A stretch of DNA of 64,000 bases from the NCBI GenBank assembly GCA_019925795.1, contig CM034311.1, forward strand, positions 5,566,126 through 5,630,125. The letters run 5' to 3'. A program made the position numbers and the translations under genes. A model generated the notes under the pieces. It ran no database searches. It saw only the letters and a program-made list of their open reading frames with translations, and was not told where the DNA came from. Positions 21,474 through 34,502 of the stretch are shown here, in pieces. Source of the stretch: Dendrobium chrysotoxum. Its lineage: Eukaryota; Streptophyta; Magnoliopsida; Asparagales; Orchidaceae. Within the stretch, counting starts at the first letter, position 1. Each line of letters opens with the position of its first letter.

Positions 21474-24379
21474 TGTTGACCTTATTTTTGTATGAGGTCA
21501 GTAGGACCAATCCAGACCTTAAGATCATTCTGATCTTAGATCAATCCTGACCCCAGATCAATTTAACCCCTAGATCAATCTAGACTCTAGGATCTTCCTA
21601 GATTTCAGTCCCTAAGATCAACTCTAGACCCTAGGATTTCTTTAAGCTGATCTAGATTCTAGGATCTTCTTAGATTTTAGTCCCCAGGATCTACTTTAGA
21701 CCCTAGGACTCCTTTAAGCTGATCTAGATTCTAGGACCTTCTTAGACTTCAATCCCTAGGATCTGCTCTAGACCCTATGATTCCTTCAAATTAATTTTGA
21801 CCCTAGGATCTATCTTATCTTAGCTCAATCCAGATTCAAATCAATCTTAATCCCATATTAATTTTAAACTCAGTTCAATCAAATTTCAGGCTAATTTAAA
21901 TCCTAGGATCCTTTAGGCTCCATCCCCTGAGATCTATTTAGGACCTAGGATTCTTCTAGATCATAGATCTTCGGATGTCTAGACCTTGGGATCCTTATAG
22001 TCCCTAAATCCTAGGACTTTCCCATACCCTAGGTTTCTTTTAGATTCCAAAACCTTTTGGCCTTCCTAGGTCTTAGGAATTCTAGAAGACCCCAGACCTT
22101 AGGGTTTCTTAGACTCTAGAATCCTTCTAGATCATAGACCCTAGGATTCGTCTAAATTTCAGGCTTTAGGATCCAATATAGATCTTAGATTAATTTAGAC
22201 CTGCATTCAATTCAAACTCCAATCAAATCAAGACTTCAAACCCCTTAAAACCTTGAACCTATCCTGATTTCAATTCTACTTCAGACCTTGATCCTATCTC
22301 TGATCAAGCTTCAACCCTATCCTTTCACTTATGATCTTTAAATGATCATAAATGATTTGGGTAATTCAAACCCTATCATTCATAATCAAAATCCAGCTCA
22401 AAACCAGATTTCCAGACTCAAATCCAAGGCCAAAGGTCTAAGTCCTAAAAGCCTTTTCCAGTGAATCTTTGAACATTTCAAAACCCTATCAAATGACCTC
22501 TAATTTAGGGTATGTCAGTTCCACACTGATGTGACATGTCTGTAAAGGAAACTCTCCAAATTTGAGCTCATTCTGAGGTCTCTAACCCTAGAAACCGAAT
22601 TGAAATCCAAAGGCTGTAAAACCTTCCAATATTTACAATCTATGCCACTGGACCTGCCACCCAGTGGATCCTGACCTTGGAGCCTTCTCCAAACCCTCAA
22701 ACCACTTCCAAACCCTTGAGTATGATCCATTGAGCAATAAATTGTATTTTGCTGGACTCAATTTGACCCCTATTTGACCAGGGGTCAAAATGAGCAAAAT
22801 ACCCTTATGGGGTATAAATAGTCACTTTGAACCAAATGAGCTCCAAATCAAATGCAACCACCTCCAGCAAGTTTCAATCATTAAACCAAACCTGTTGGAC
22901 CCAAAACCAGCCCCTTGGTCAATCTGGTTGACCAAGTCAACCAGGTTGACCAAATAGGCCCTTTAGGGTCAAAATAGGTCATTTTGATGAAATGACCTCA
23001 TCAGACCTTGGGACCACTTCCATTGGCCTCCAAACATCATTTTAGATCTGTTGACCCCATTCCCAGACCCTGGACCCACCTGGTTGACCAAGTCAATTAG
23101 GGTTGACCTAAAGACCCATTAAGGGCCCAAATAGGCCATTTTGACCGAAATGACCATTTTTATCCTTCAAAATACCTACATTAAACTCCAAACATCAAAT
23201 TAAATTCACTGGACCTAAACCCAGGTTTTAGGTCAACCTGGTTGACCAAGTCAACCTAGGTTGACCCAAGTATCTCTTAAGGTTTCGAATGGATTATTTT
23301 AATCCCTCCAACATATTAAACCCCTTTTAGATTTCAAATCAACTTCTAATTATGACCTAGATTTACCTTAGTCATTGGCCAATCAAACCCAAATCAAGCT
23401 GACTTAGTCATCTCATCCCTTTTGCTCAAACTCTATGTAGATTCAACCATATACCCATTTTAATATCTTTGAATTTCTTTACTTACTCTAAATCAGTTCA
23501 AGGCATTCTTTCATGCCAACTCACCATTTCATGTGTCATGTTGACTGGTCAAACCCTCCAATTCATTATTCCAGTCCATGATACCCCACTCCATGCCAAC
23601 TCAGCTTCCCATTAACTGTTGACTAGTCAACTTAGTCAACAAAAGCTTTCAAAAGGGTTTAGAGTAGTCAAAGTTGGTCAAATGACCTATTAAGGCTAAT
23701 ACACTTTTCCCTAAATCATTCCAGCTGCTAGATCAGACTCTAGAAGGTTCTTTGAAACTAGCCTAACCATTGGATTTATATCCAACAGTCCTCAAGGTTC
23801 CATGTGTCCATAAGAGGACAAAATGAACTTTCCATGTTATTGCCCTCTATGTCCTTTGATTCCCCCTGCTCCCAACTACCCTCTTTACACTTGGCATCTA
23901 TCTGGAGTCCAGACAAAGTGATCTCGACCGTCCAAATAGCTTAGGATCACTTGAATAGGGAAAAAACCAAAAGATGAGCATTCATTCTCTCCCTAACTCT
24001 CTCTCTCCAACCAGAGCTTCTAAGGCCTAGCCTCCAGTTCCTTGGAGCTCCCCAGACCTCTTCCTCACTCTCCAAGTGAAACCCAGCCGTGAGAAGTCAT
24101 CGCCGATGAGGCTCCGATCACCCCAAGCCCAATCTGTCCAAGGTGTTATACAGCTTGATCCAGAGAGCTTCAAGCCAAGACCTCAACTAGAGAAATAAGC
24201 GCGGACATACTACAAGTTCAGAGCATCAAAAATTTCCAAAACCCAACAGTTAGATTTCCTTAAAACCCTAACCCTAGATTATACACTTAGAGCTAAATAG
24301 CATTTTTTAACTGCATTTTAAACAAAAATACTTATTCCACATTATTTTTGTTCACTGTGGTAGTCTATGTTTAAAATTT

Positions 24380-24795
24380 CACTTAAAATGGTCCACTCGA
24401 TCGAGAGAACGAGCTCGAAAACTCGTTCTAGGGCTTAGCTTGCGTAACCTTCCAGCTACGTGAGATCCAGACCGTTGATCTTACGATCAACGGTCCGGAT
24501 ACAGCCCTTCCGCCTTCGGATCCGACTGCGCAGTCCGCTCTGTTGCTGTGATCTCGATCCAGTGACATCATAACCGTTCAATCCAAACAACGGAGGATCG
24601 AACGGTTATCGAGCGTTGTTGACTCACTTAAGTCATTTGCGCGTGGGCCCGCCACCGGATAATCAGTAGGCAATGATTACGCCGCTGCGTAATCATTGCC
24701 TATGATTGGTTTACCGCGTCCGCGGTTTCGCTGGACCAATCCCGGGACGCCACTTGGACTTCGCCGCCACCGGCGCCGCCGTTTCCCCTAATTTA
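24380..24795. repeat. GC-rich LTR segment with long perfect hairpins
   Basis: This island separates the U3 from the AT-rich core. Perfect stems include GACCGTTGATC/GATCAACGGTC (24470-24495, loop TTAC), ATAACCGTTC/GAACGGTTAT (24570-24609), and AGGCAATGATTACG/CGTAATCATTGCCT (24668-24701, 6-nt loop). In the 3' LTR (46500-46770) the same stems have decayed by a few base changes. Confidence 0.75.
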
Positions 24796-26260
24796 ATTTT
24801 AAATTCATTTTCTTTTAAAGTAAATATTAAAAATTAATTTTAAATAATAATATATGTATATTATATATTAATATTTTTAGAAAAATTAATATTTTAATTT
24901 AAAATTAATATTAATTTAAGAGTATTAAATATATTTTAAATATTAAGTTTTAATTATTTTAAAATTAAAACATTAATTAAATAATGATTAAAATCCTTCA
25001 TAATATCTATAATTATATTTTAAAAATTAATTTCAAATTATTAAATGATTAAAAAAATAAGAAATTAATTTTAAATCAATATATATATTTATATAGTATA
25101 AAATAATTTTGAATTTAATTAATTAATTTTAAATTTAATATTAACTTTAATTAACACTAAATTATTTAATATTTTAATTATTATTAAATAATATATTACT
25201 TTAATTAATTTTAAATTATTTAATGCTTTAATTAATATACATTATTTAATATTTTAATTAATATTAAATAATTTAATATTAACTTTAATTAAAATTTTTT
25301 TAAATATTATTAGAATTATAATATTAAATTTAAAACATTTTAAAATAATTTAAAATATTTAATATCATTTAATATTTTAATTAAATATTTAAATAATTAA
25401 TAAATATTTAATTAATTTTAAATTGAATATTTATTTTAAAAATATTTAAAGATTCAAAGAAATATTTAATTAAATAATTAATTAATATTCATTAATTTAA
25501 TATTAAAATGATTCATAACATTTTAACATTTTAATATTTAAATAATTTTACTTAAATGATTCATAACATTTTAATAATTAAATAATTAATTAATATTCAT
25601 TAATTTAATATTAAAATTTTTTTTATTATTAATTGATATTCAATAATTAAGTGATTATTTTAAATTATTCTAATTTTTAAATTAAATTAATTTAAATTAT
25701 ATTCTATATTTTAATCAATTAAACATTTGATTATTAATTAATATTTAATTAATATATGTATTTAAAATAATGTTAAAATTTCAGAAAATATCCAAGATTT
25801 AAATTAACTGGATTTAAGATTATTTTAATCATTAATTAATTTTACATTAATTAAAAACTTCTGTTAAATGATTTAAACTTTAAAAATTCATAATAAATTT
25901 ATTTTAAATTAGAAAAATGAGTTAATATATCAAAATTTTTAGAAAATTGAGCACTTTAATTTGAAACTAATTTCAGAGATCAAAACTTGATTTATTTTAA
26001 TTTTTATTAATTATTTAATTACTTTAGTATTTAATCAATATTTAATTAAATATTATATTAAATATTTTGAAAATTAAAACTTAATTTTTAAATAATCTTT
26101 GAAAACCAGTAGATCTCTCATTTAGATATTAAATTTACTCTAATCATATCTTTGAGTATTTTAAATTTTACACTTATATTTATACATAGATTTATATGTA
26201 TACTAAATTTATATATTTAAAACTACTTTAAAATATATATATATATATATACTTAAATCT
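24796..26260. repeat. AT-only core of the LTR
   Basis: About 1.45 kb consists almost wholly of A and T, built from AATTAATTTTAAAT-like words, ending in a TA microsatellite near 26228-26252. Nothing coding is seen. The matching 3' LTR stretch is 46845-48325, with longer TA runs near 47825 and 48293-48320. Confidence 0.85.
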
Positions 26261-27511
26261 CTAGGTTGAGAGATCTATTTTAAAATTTCAAACATAGATT
26301 GAGCTTACTGAATGGAAATTATGTGGGAGCATTATTGATTGGTTATGTCTTAACCATTCACTAATCAAGTTATTAATTGTAATTAATCAAATATTAATTA
26401 TTGCATGTGCAGGTGCACACACACACTTAGGGTCTCCTAGATTTAGGGATTGAATGTGTTTGTATGCATTTATATGTTAAGTCAAGGGTCTAGAAACTTT
26501 GATTCAAACCTATCAAACTTAGTGTCATTAAGGATAATAATTAAGGACTTAATTAGAGGATTTAGAATATTTCCAATAATTAGAATTCACCTCCTATTGA
26601 CTTGAAACTTTGAACACTTAAACATAGTGACACTCTCAGCCTTAGAAAAATTTCTCACTGAATTTTGAAATCATTAAGCCCCTTAATTAACCTAATCAAG
26701 TTTAAACCTTAATTAAGCCTTAAAACCTTCCAAAAAATGTAATAAATCAAGATTAAATCCAAAAATTACATATAATACCTTAAACTAACCAGAATTGAAC
26801 CCTTAATCCGTAAAAAATAAAAGCCCCTTGACTGGACATCAAAATTAAGTTTAACTTAAATTTATCTGAAATTTAATATTTAATTAATTTAATTAATTAA
26901 AAATAGTTAAAAATACCAAAAATTTCTCTAACACTTGATAATTACTCCTTAGATCAATCCTGATCTTTGGAAGTGATTTCAAGGAGTTTGGAGGTCATTT
27001 GGATTCAAATCACAAAAAGGGCTTTAATTAAACTAATTTTAAAATTTTAAATAATTGTCAAAATTTCAAAAATTTATAACTAATTCAAATAAACTCCAGA
27101 TTCAGCAAACTCAAAGGCATATGACTCATCTTAAGGTCTAATATTTATAAAAAATGTTAAGTTTCCAGAAATCAATCAATTTTGAAAAAGTCAACTTTTG
27201 GTCAAACTTAGTTCAAAATTAAGTCAAAACTTCAAACCTTCATAATAAAATGTAGAAAACTCCAATTTCAGCATACTTATTGTCTAACTGATTATATTAA
27301 GGTCTAGTATTTTAATAAAATACTAGCATTTTAGAAAATACTTTAAATCAAAAAGTCAATTTTTGCCCCTTGAATTAAATGATTAAAATAATCCAGAAAA
27401 TTCCAATATCTAATAATTAATTTCAAATTCCAGAAAATATTAAATTGATGTTTAAAACACTCAAATAACCATCTTAATACATAACAATCACTCCTGAAAT
27501 GAAATTTTTTA

Positions 27512-27764
27512 GGCTGGACTACTCCGGGCTGCGGGGCTACGTGTTCTGAGGAGGCTTTGTTCCTCGAGCCTGGTGGCACCACGCCACGAATGGATTCTAA
27601 GGAGTGTTAAACTGAAAATGAATTGATTCTTAATAATTTAAATAAATTTAAAATCCTTAATTCAAATACATTAACTTGGTTTATCGGCTGGACTACTCTA
27701 GGATGCGGGGCTACGTGTCCTAAGGAGGCTTTGTTCCTCGAGCCTGGTGGCACAACGCCACGAA
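27512..27764. repeat. Duplicated 79-bp GC-rich block in LTR
   Basis: Two near-identical 79-bp blocks (27512-27590, 27686-27764) begin GGCTGGACTACTC and contain GTGGC/GCCAC and AGGCT/AGCCT inverted repeats. They stand out from AT-rich surroundings and are also doubled in the 3' LTR (49564-49642, 49738-49816). A third, different structured block (27877-27980) follows and is the only one present in element A (about 13583-13690). Confidence 0.75.
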
Positions 27765-30559
27765 TTGGTTAGTGGCAAATCTAAATAAATTAAAACATTA
27801 AAACCAGAAACCAATTAACTTTAATTAAAATTTAATTAACTTTCAAATTTAATCAAACTCAAATCGTTTAATTATCTCGGGTACCACTAGGTAACCCAGG
27901 CCTACGAGGCTATTAAGTTAGCCCCAAGGAAGGTGAAATAAACTTCACGGCCTTCGTGTGCAACAAAGGTGGTATCCAATAAACAATAAAAATAAATTTT
28001 AAAATCAATTTTAAACCATTAAAACTTAAACTTTAATTAAAATCTCCCTCAAGCCTTTCAACCAACCAGAACTTTAAACAACTTCAATCAAATTATCCTA
28101 TATAGAACATATCCAAACCACACAACCTACCTCACACACTTTAGATGGTTTGCTAGGATAACCAACTCTAGTCTTAGGCTAGGCCGGTGTTTACTTTTCT
28201 ATTGTGTACCGAGTTTTCGAGGTTTCACTGCATGCTGTTTGCTAGTAGTAGAATTACTGTGATTATTTATTTATTTTCTGCACTCTATGTTATGATTGAT
28301 TATACGTTAAATCTACCCTTAGGTTAGGAGAGATTAGTACTAATTTAATCTTATGCAGGTGACCATGCTCATACAGGGTATTTAAAATTAAAGGGGGCAA
28401 ATTCATAAATAATAAATTACATAGGTGCTTCAGAAAATTGCTTAATTCCCCCTTTAAAATTAAAAAAGCATAGCCAAGTGTGGCTATGAATGAGCATTTT
28501 TAAATTTCAATTATATAACTGCTTAGGATATCAAATATAATTACTGATTATTAGGATAACCCTACAGGATCAAGTTTAGATTTATAATTTTCATTGATAT
28601 AATTTAAATGTAATTGAGTTATAAACTGTTAAGTGCTTTGAGAATGGGATGTTTAAGCATCCAATTTGGAGTCCAAAGAGGAAGAGACATCCCTTAGGGG
28701 AGAGTCTCTTTCCATATAGAGATCCAAATTTGGATAATTTTAAATATCCAAATAGAAAAGATAACCCCCTTTCAAGGGAGAGTTTCTTTTCATTTGGATA
28801 TCCGGACCCGACGATCCAAGGAGTTTCATGAAGACGAAGAAGTGAAGAACGAGAAGACCTATTCTCAAAATCACATGAGTCTTAAGAGTAGAATCTGGGT
28901 TTTAGTCAGTGGTACCCGGCCTCTTTACTTTCCTGCAGACCCTGTGTTGTAACATTAAAAGGCACTTGCCTATGGACTTTCATTTTGAATATTTATTTAA
29001 TTGATTTAATTATTTGATTAATATTGATTATTTGATGTTGATTGCGATTAAGGACCCACATGCTTTTAGTAGTTTTTTTTGGCGATAATTGCATGTCATA
29101 TTTGATTTAGCCTGGAATCCGATCGGAGGCTCGTGAGGACACGTTTGAAACTATTTCTACTTAAATAAAATTTAAAAACTTTAGGCTCACATAGTAACTC
29201 TAATACTTTTAAGAAGTAAGCCTGGGACTGCCGGTGGTTTTTCATGCATACATATTGAAACTTCTCTTCCGTGTTAGGCACCTCCCCGCCTGCGGGTTTT
29301 GGCAGACCACCTGACCTATTAGGGTGCAGTTCTGTCCAAGGGGATATTGTGCAATCCCTAAGATAAAATCTATTTTTTAAGCCTAATTTTTAAAATTCTT
29401 CATTCTGATTTCAAACATACGAGTCAACTAGCATACATCGCATTAGTAACAAATTAAAATTGAGTCTAATTCTAAATTATATTTTAGCTTAAGCATTTCA
29501 CCCAACATATGTAAAGGGGTCAATTAGGAATCTGCTCTAGATGTAGACCCCAACTCCTCAAAACTCAATCTTAAATAATGTCCCTAACCACTCTTTCATA
29601 AAAGACCGGACAACATGGTTTTGAAGCGCTTAGGTGGTTTAGCTGGCTCCCCAATCTAGGCCAGAGTATGTCTAGGATTGCATTGCATTAGCTAGGTTCT
29701 GGGTCACTAATTTTTAGTACCCATTTTAGACTTAAGATCTGAGGCAGATTTTTCAATCCTAAGACCTCAACCTCTGGGAATCTAATTCTCACTTTCTAAT
29801 AAAATTGATCATTTAAACAAAATATATCTTTCAATCAAATTCAAGCCCAACACTTAGGATAGGTTGGGGTGTTTCTGAAGTAATTCAGAATTTCAAGACA
29901 CCTCCTACTTTTTCTCCTTCGACTCCAAAAATTACTGTTCCAATTTGTTCTATTCTCGATTGAAAATTTTAACCCTACCTCCTTTGACATCAAACATTGA
30001 AATCTTAAATAAAATTCGTATCGCTATTTTAATCGAGAGTTTTTGTAGGAAATTTCTATTTTCCTATGATGTAATTAACTACGAGGGCTTGCGCTTGTAG
30101 GAGATTTAGAACCCCAGACCAGATTTCAAAATTAAGCTTTTTAAAACCCTCAATTAACTTTCTTTGGGAAAATCAAACTCGACGATCATTATCGTCATTT
30201 CCAAACTATCAATAGTGATTGATAACTTCTTTCTCCGAAAGGATATATCAATTACTATCGTAGATTTAATTGTGAGACCAATGATCTTCTTATCCAAATT
30301 ATGGTAGTTAAATATCTGATTGAATATTCATTTTGACCCTTCAGGGTCATATGTAGTTCTTTCCCAGATTCAACTACAATAATCAAGATAAATTCAAATA
30401 TTTAAAATTTGAACCTATTAGGGAACGATATGTTCACCTTCCGAGGTGATATATCATTCATAATAAGCGTTCAATTTAAAAATTAAAATTCCAGAAATTA
30501 AATATTTTCTAAATAAAATTAACTTTTTCAAACTACATTTTTCAATCACAAACAAAAAA

Positions 30560-30577
30560 TGGCGAGTCCGCAGGGGA
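30560..30577 (+). promoter_or_regulatory. Element B primer-binding site
   Basis: TGGCGAGTCCGCAGGGGA lies 6 bases after the LTR end and differs from the element A site at a few positions. Same Tat/Ogre PBS type. Confidence 0.8.
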
Positions 30578-32630
30578 AAATCTCTCTCTCCATCTTTAAT
30601 AGCATTACAAATTTTGTTGCATCGATAGTTTTGACTACTTTTCCTTTCATTGGTCTCTCTCCCATTTCTTCCTTGGGTGAGTGTGGCCAACTCAATTAAG
30701 ACATGTGAAAAGAGAGATGAGTGTAGAAAACCTCTCTCCAAGCTGGGATTTGACATTTTACCTCCAAGTTCATTGGTAGAGCAAAAGGGTCAGGCCAAGC
30801 TTTTCAAAGTCTTCCTATACATGTTGCAAACTCGCATGCAAATAAATCATAACATGCTAAGTTTCATAATTTACAAAAAATTCTCCAACTTCAAAATCAT
30901 AGTTTCAGCTGTCTAGTAAAATTCTATCTTTTTTAAATCTTAATTGATTCTCATATCTTATCATCACATATGAGATTATAATTTTTATAATTCAATATGT
31001 GTGATAGGATATAGACTTCTCCTCCGAATTTAATTCAAAAGCTTGAAACCTACCGGTTAATTCAACCTTCGACATTTCAACCCCGAATCATTCATCGGAA
31101 TGAAAGAGTCGGGTTAGCTTTTTAGTGTCTCCCCATTTAAAATTTTTGTAAACTGTTATGTTGAACACACGTTCAACACTTCGAGTTTCAAATATAAGGA
31201 GAGATACTACCAAAATTTCAAACTTTTTTAATATTCATTTCAAAATCCTTCTAATTCTAATAGTCATTGTAAGTATATACTTCTACAATAATGGTGGTAG
31301 TTGTATATAGCTAGTGTACTTTCAATCTCTCTGATTGTTTCAATCTTCGACATTTCATTTCGATCCTCGCATCGAAATGAAAGAGTCGGGTTGAGCTTCT
31401 ACAATCTCCCTCTTATAGTTTGTAAACCATTATGTTGAACACACCTTCAACACTTCGAGTTTCAAAAATAAGGGGAGATGCCGCTGGATTTTCAAACTTT
31501 TCAAATATTCCTTCAAAATCATTCAAGTCTAAATTGTATCGCTATATACTTCTCTATGACAATCGTTGTAGTTTAATATATGTAATACCTCTTCAAAATT
31601 TTCCGATTAAATCAATCTTTGAATTTTCATTTTGATTCACTCCTTTGAAATGAAAAGAGTCAAGTTGCTTTTTTTAGCTCTCCTCTAAAACTTGTAAACT
31701 ATTAAGTTGAGTGCAAAATTCAACTCCTTGAGTTTCAAAATAAGGGGAGGTGCTGCCGAAAATTTGAATTTTCAAAAACATCCTTTTAACTTCTTCAAAT
31801 CTAATTGTCATTTGTCATATGTTTTCTTACAATATCTTTTGTAAGATTAACTTCGATAATACAAAATCAAATTTTCTCCAGAATCCAATGTCTAAATTCA
31901 ATATTTCTTAAATATTTGAACTCTGACATTTTACCTTCGACAAAGTAAAAGAGTCTAGTTCATTTCTGTATGACTTTCCCTAACATTTGTAAACCGTCGC
32001 GTTGAATGAAAGTTCAACACTTCGAGTTTCTAAATATGGGGAAATGTTGCCGGATTTTTGAGTCACTGAAATCCCTTTCAATTCAAATTCAATCTTCATT
32101 GTTACATGCACTACTACAACATCCTCTTATAGTGTAACATGTACGGTGTAAGTTCCATCATTTCTAAATTCAAGTTCAAAGATCCAATCTTTTCACCAAA
32201 TCAAATCTCTGACATCTTATCCCCAACCTATTCAGTAGGATAAGAGAGTCGAGTTGAAATTTCTTGATTTCCTTTGAAATTTGTTAACTATCAAAGTTGA
32301 TATCAAACTCAACTTATTGGTTTCAAATACTCAAGGAAAATCATTCACTTTTCAAAACTTTAAATCTCCAGTCAAATCTATTCGAATCAAATTCAGATCA
32401 TTATTGATTTATGTCCTTCTATAATATTCTCTTGTAGTTGAACATATACAACAAGAACTCAAACTTTCTTCAAGTCAAAACTAATATCTATACTTTATCA
32501 TTACATATCGGATTATAATTCTTATAATTTGATTTATATGATAAAATATAGAAAATTTCTTGTCAAATTCAAATTCAAAAGTTTGATCCAAATCTTTTCT
32601 TTGAAATTTCAGACAATCGAACCTTCTACA
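30578..32630 (+). repeat. Element B leader: repeated three-hairpin modules
   Basis: The non-coding leader has GACA-stem-loop-GAGTC hairpins at 30752-30791, 31071-31110, 31349-31387, 31621-31661 (first arm begins GAA), 31925-31955 and 32211-32250. Stems include a perfect 12-bp TTTCATTTCGAT/ATCGAAATGAAA, 9-bp TTTTCATTT/AAATGAAAA and 8-bp TCTTATCC/GGATAAGA. Each is followed by a GTTGAA/TTCAAC hairpin (for example 31160-31177) and a CTACAA/TTGTAG or ATTATAA/TTATAAT hairpin (for example 30963-31005). The spacing is about 270-320 bp. ORFs in this stretch are short and repeat-derived. Confidence 0.78.
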
Positions 32631-34502
32631 ATGGCTGGGAAACTTCTGTTCTCTGTTGACCAAGACCTTCAAGTTGAGGAATTAATCCATAGCAGTGTAA
32701 TTTAGTTCAGAATGGGATTTAAGTCTTTGAAGTTGTCTGTGAATGGTGGGATAATTATAAACCTTACTGCCGAGGGCGAGAATAGCTTAGTAGTTGAGTT
32801 AGCTGTGGGGGCAATAAGTGACCTTCCCCCAATGCTAGAGCTAGCAGCAGGAGCTACTCTCAGACCTTCTGCACCCTCAGTCCAAAGTGAGGACAAGAAG
32901 ACTGACGTGAAGTCTACTATTGAGAAGGGATCCTCTAGTTCTGGAGCACTGTTTGGCACTAAGAGTGCCAGGAAGAACTACTTGAGAAGGGTGAGGAAGA
33001 AAATCACCAAGTCCAGAAAGATAGCTGAACAGAAAGCTCTAAGTCTAGTTGAGCCTGAGGCTGTTGAGGAGCTGTCTATCCCTGCCTCTTCTCCACTCCT
33101 GAAAGGGAGTTGTTTTCACCCCCTCACAGCTGCTGCAGGGGAGGAGAGAGTCACGCGGATTGCTAGCTCTCCACCTAGCCCGGTCGACTATTCTGTGAAG
33201 AAGACTACAAAGGAGAAGAACACTTTAAGAACAAGAATGTTAAGAAACATCATCCACACCTGTGCTGCTGAGATAGGTCAAACATAAGAACAATATGTGA
33301 GACACCTGAAGGGGGTGATCTCACATAAACTTGAGAAAGAAGTGCTAAAAGAAGAAAAATTTGAAGCAAGAAACCTGACTCCTCAGCCAATGAGGAGAAA
33401 CAAAAAGTTTGTCAAATAATCGGTTGCCTCATTCTTAGTAGATGGATATCACTGGGTGCCTCGTCTCCCAACTACAAAAATAGAGGAGATAGTTTTAATT
33501 GGATCTAGTAGGAGTCACCCTCTCAGTGGTAGACCTCCAGTTCCCCCTTCAAGACTTTCAAAGTTGGCCCCTGTGGTAGCCAAGTCAAAGAAATTTTGAA
33601 AGAGCTTCAACCAGTGGATGTTAAGGGCAAAAGGCCCATACCTTTAGATGAACCATATGTGCCGATGAAGATAAGCAGAACTATTGGGATTTAGATCAGA
33701 GATTCTCCAGTTCAGTTACCTGTTAAAATCCCCCGACTCCTTATTCAAGGATGTGAGGATTCTCCTCAGATTGATGTTGGAGTTCCCACCTGTCAAACCC
33801 CTTCTTCACCTGTTAAGTTAGATATCCCTCACCCTGTTGAGGATGTCACCCTCACGACTACCGACCCCGGGACAGTCGGAGGGGATAGAGATTGATGATG
33901 ATCAAGAAATATTAGATCAGTTGGTAGCAGAACCTACTGCTGATGATCTGAAGATTCAGGAAGTCCTCACCAAGCTAGGAGATGAGGAATTTAAAGAAAT
34001 GATTAACTACAAGGAGTACCTACCAATCGACATTGAATCAATTGAGGGTAGACCAGTCAATGATGTGATACAGGAGATAAGAGATATACTTAAGAAGAAG
34101 GCAATTGAAGCCTTTGATCCAGAAGCTGATGATTTGATGGAGGAAGACTCAGCTGGGAATATCTGTATGGTTGAAACTAGAGCATCAAATAAAGATGCTG
34201 AGCCTTCAAGACACCGATCTGGTAAGGAAGAAGCCTCTGTAGCTGTAGATTCAGACTCTGATGGATCAATCAAGATGAATGAGAAAGATGAATACATCAA
34301 GAGTCTGGAGAACAAGATTGAACAGATGATGCTCAGAATGGAACAGATGTAGAATCAGATGATTAAAGCTCGACAGTCCCAATCCGAGCAGTTGTAACCT
34401 ATAACACATACAGTGGGTGAGCACAGCAGGAAGACAAAATGAAGTCCTAGAACTCCAAAAGTTGCTTCCCTAACCTCTCCAGCCGACGAAGATATCCGCC
34501 AG
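32631..34502 (+). pseudogene. Element B: N-terminal extension of the gag-pol frame
   Basis: The frame opens MAGKLLFSVDQD at 32631 and, apart from nonsense codons (32703, 33285, 33417) and a shifted stretch between about 33600 and 33870, stays in the same phase as gag. Visible parts: a domain shared with element A, a basic motif KNYLRRVRKK (about 32970-33010), a proline/serine-rich linker, an acidic segment (33890-34290), and a C-terminal predicted coiled coil (about 34285-34350). I do not recognise the function. Ogre elements carry an unexplained ORF1 upstream of gag; here the equivalent seems fused to, or in phase with, gag. Confidence 0.6.

Larger units (their letters stand above)
21474..30554 (+). 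mobile_element. Element B: 5' LTR, 9081 bp
   Basis: It starts TGTTGACCTT and ends CACAAACA before the PBS. It matches 43463-52605 along its length. In the first about 185 bp I count eight differences from the 3' LTR, seven of them transitions. Layout: CTAGGATC-type repeats (21500-22200), W-box units (22740-23275), a promoter/leader-like CT-rich stretch (23990-24200), a GC-rich hairpin segment (24380-24795), a very AT-rich core (24796-26260), a duplicated GC-rich block (27512-27590, 27686-27764) with a third structured block (27877-27980), a hairpin block (28646-28830), and U5 hairpins (about 30040-30095, 30334-30349, 30434-30449). No gene is seen. Confidence 0.95.

Noticed and set aside
28649..28831. 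60-aa ORF (MFKHPIW...) also at 50700-50936
   Set aside because: Present because the LTRs are copies of each other; the element A version (about 14347) has stops, and conservation is better explained by compensated hairpins.
32702..32959. 85-aa minus-strand ORF, and 34007-34315 minus
   Set aside because: Shadows of the gag-pol frame on the other strand.
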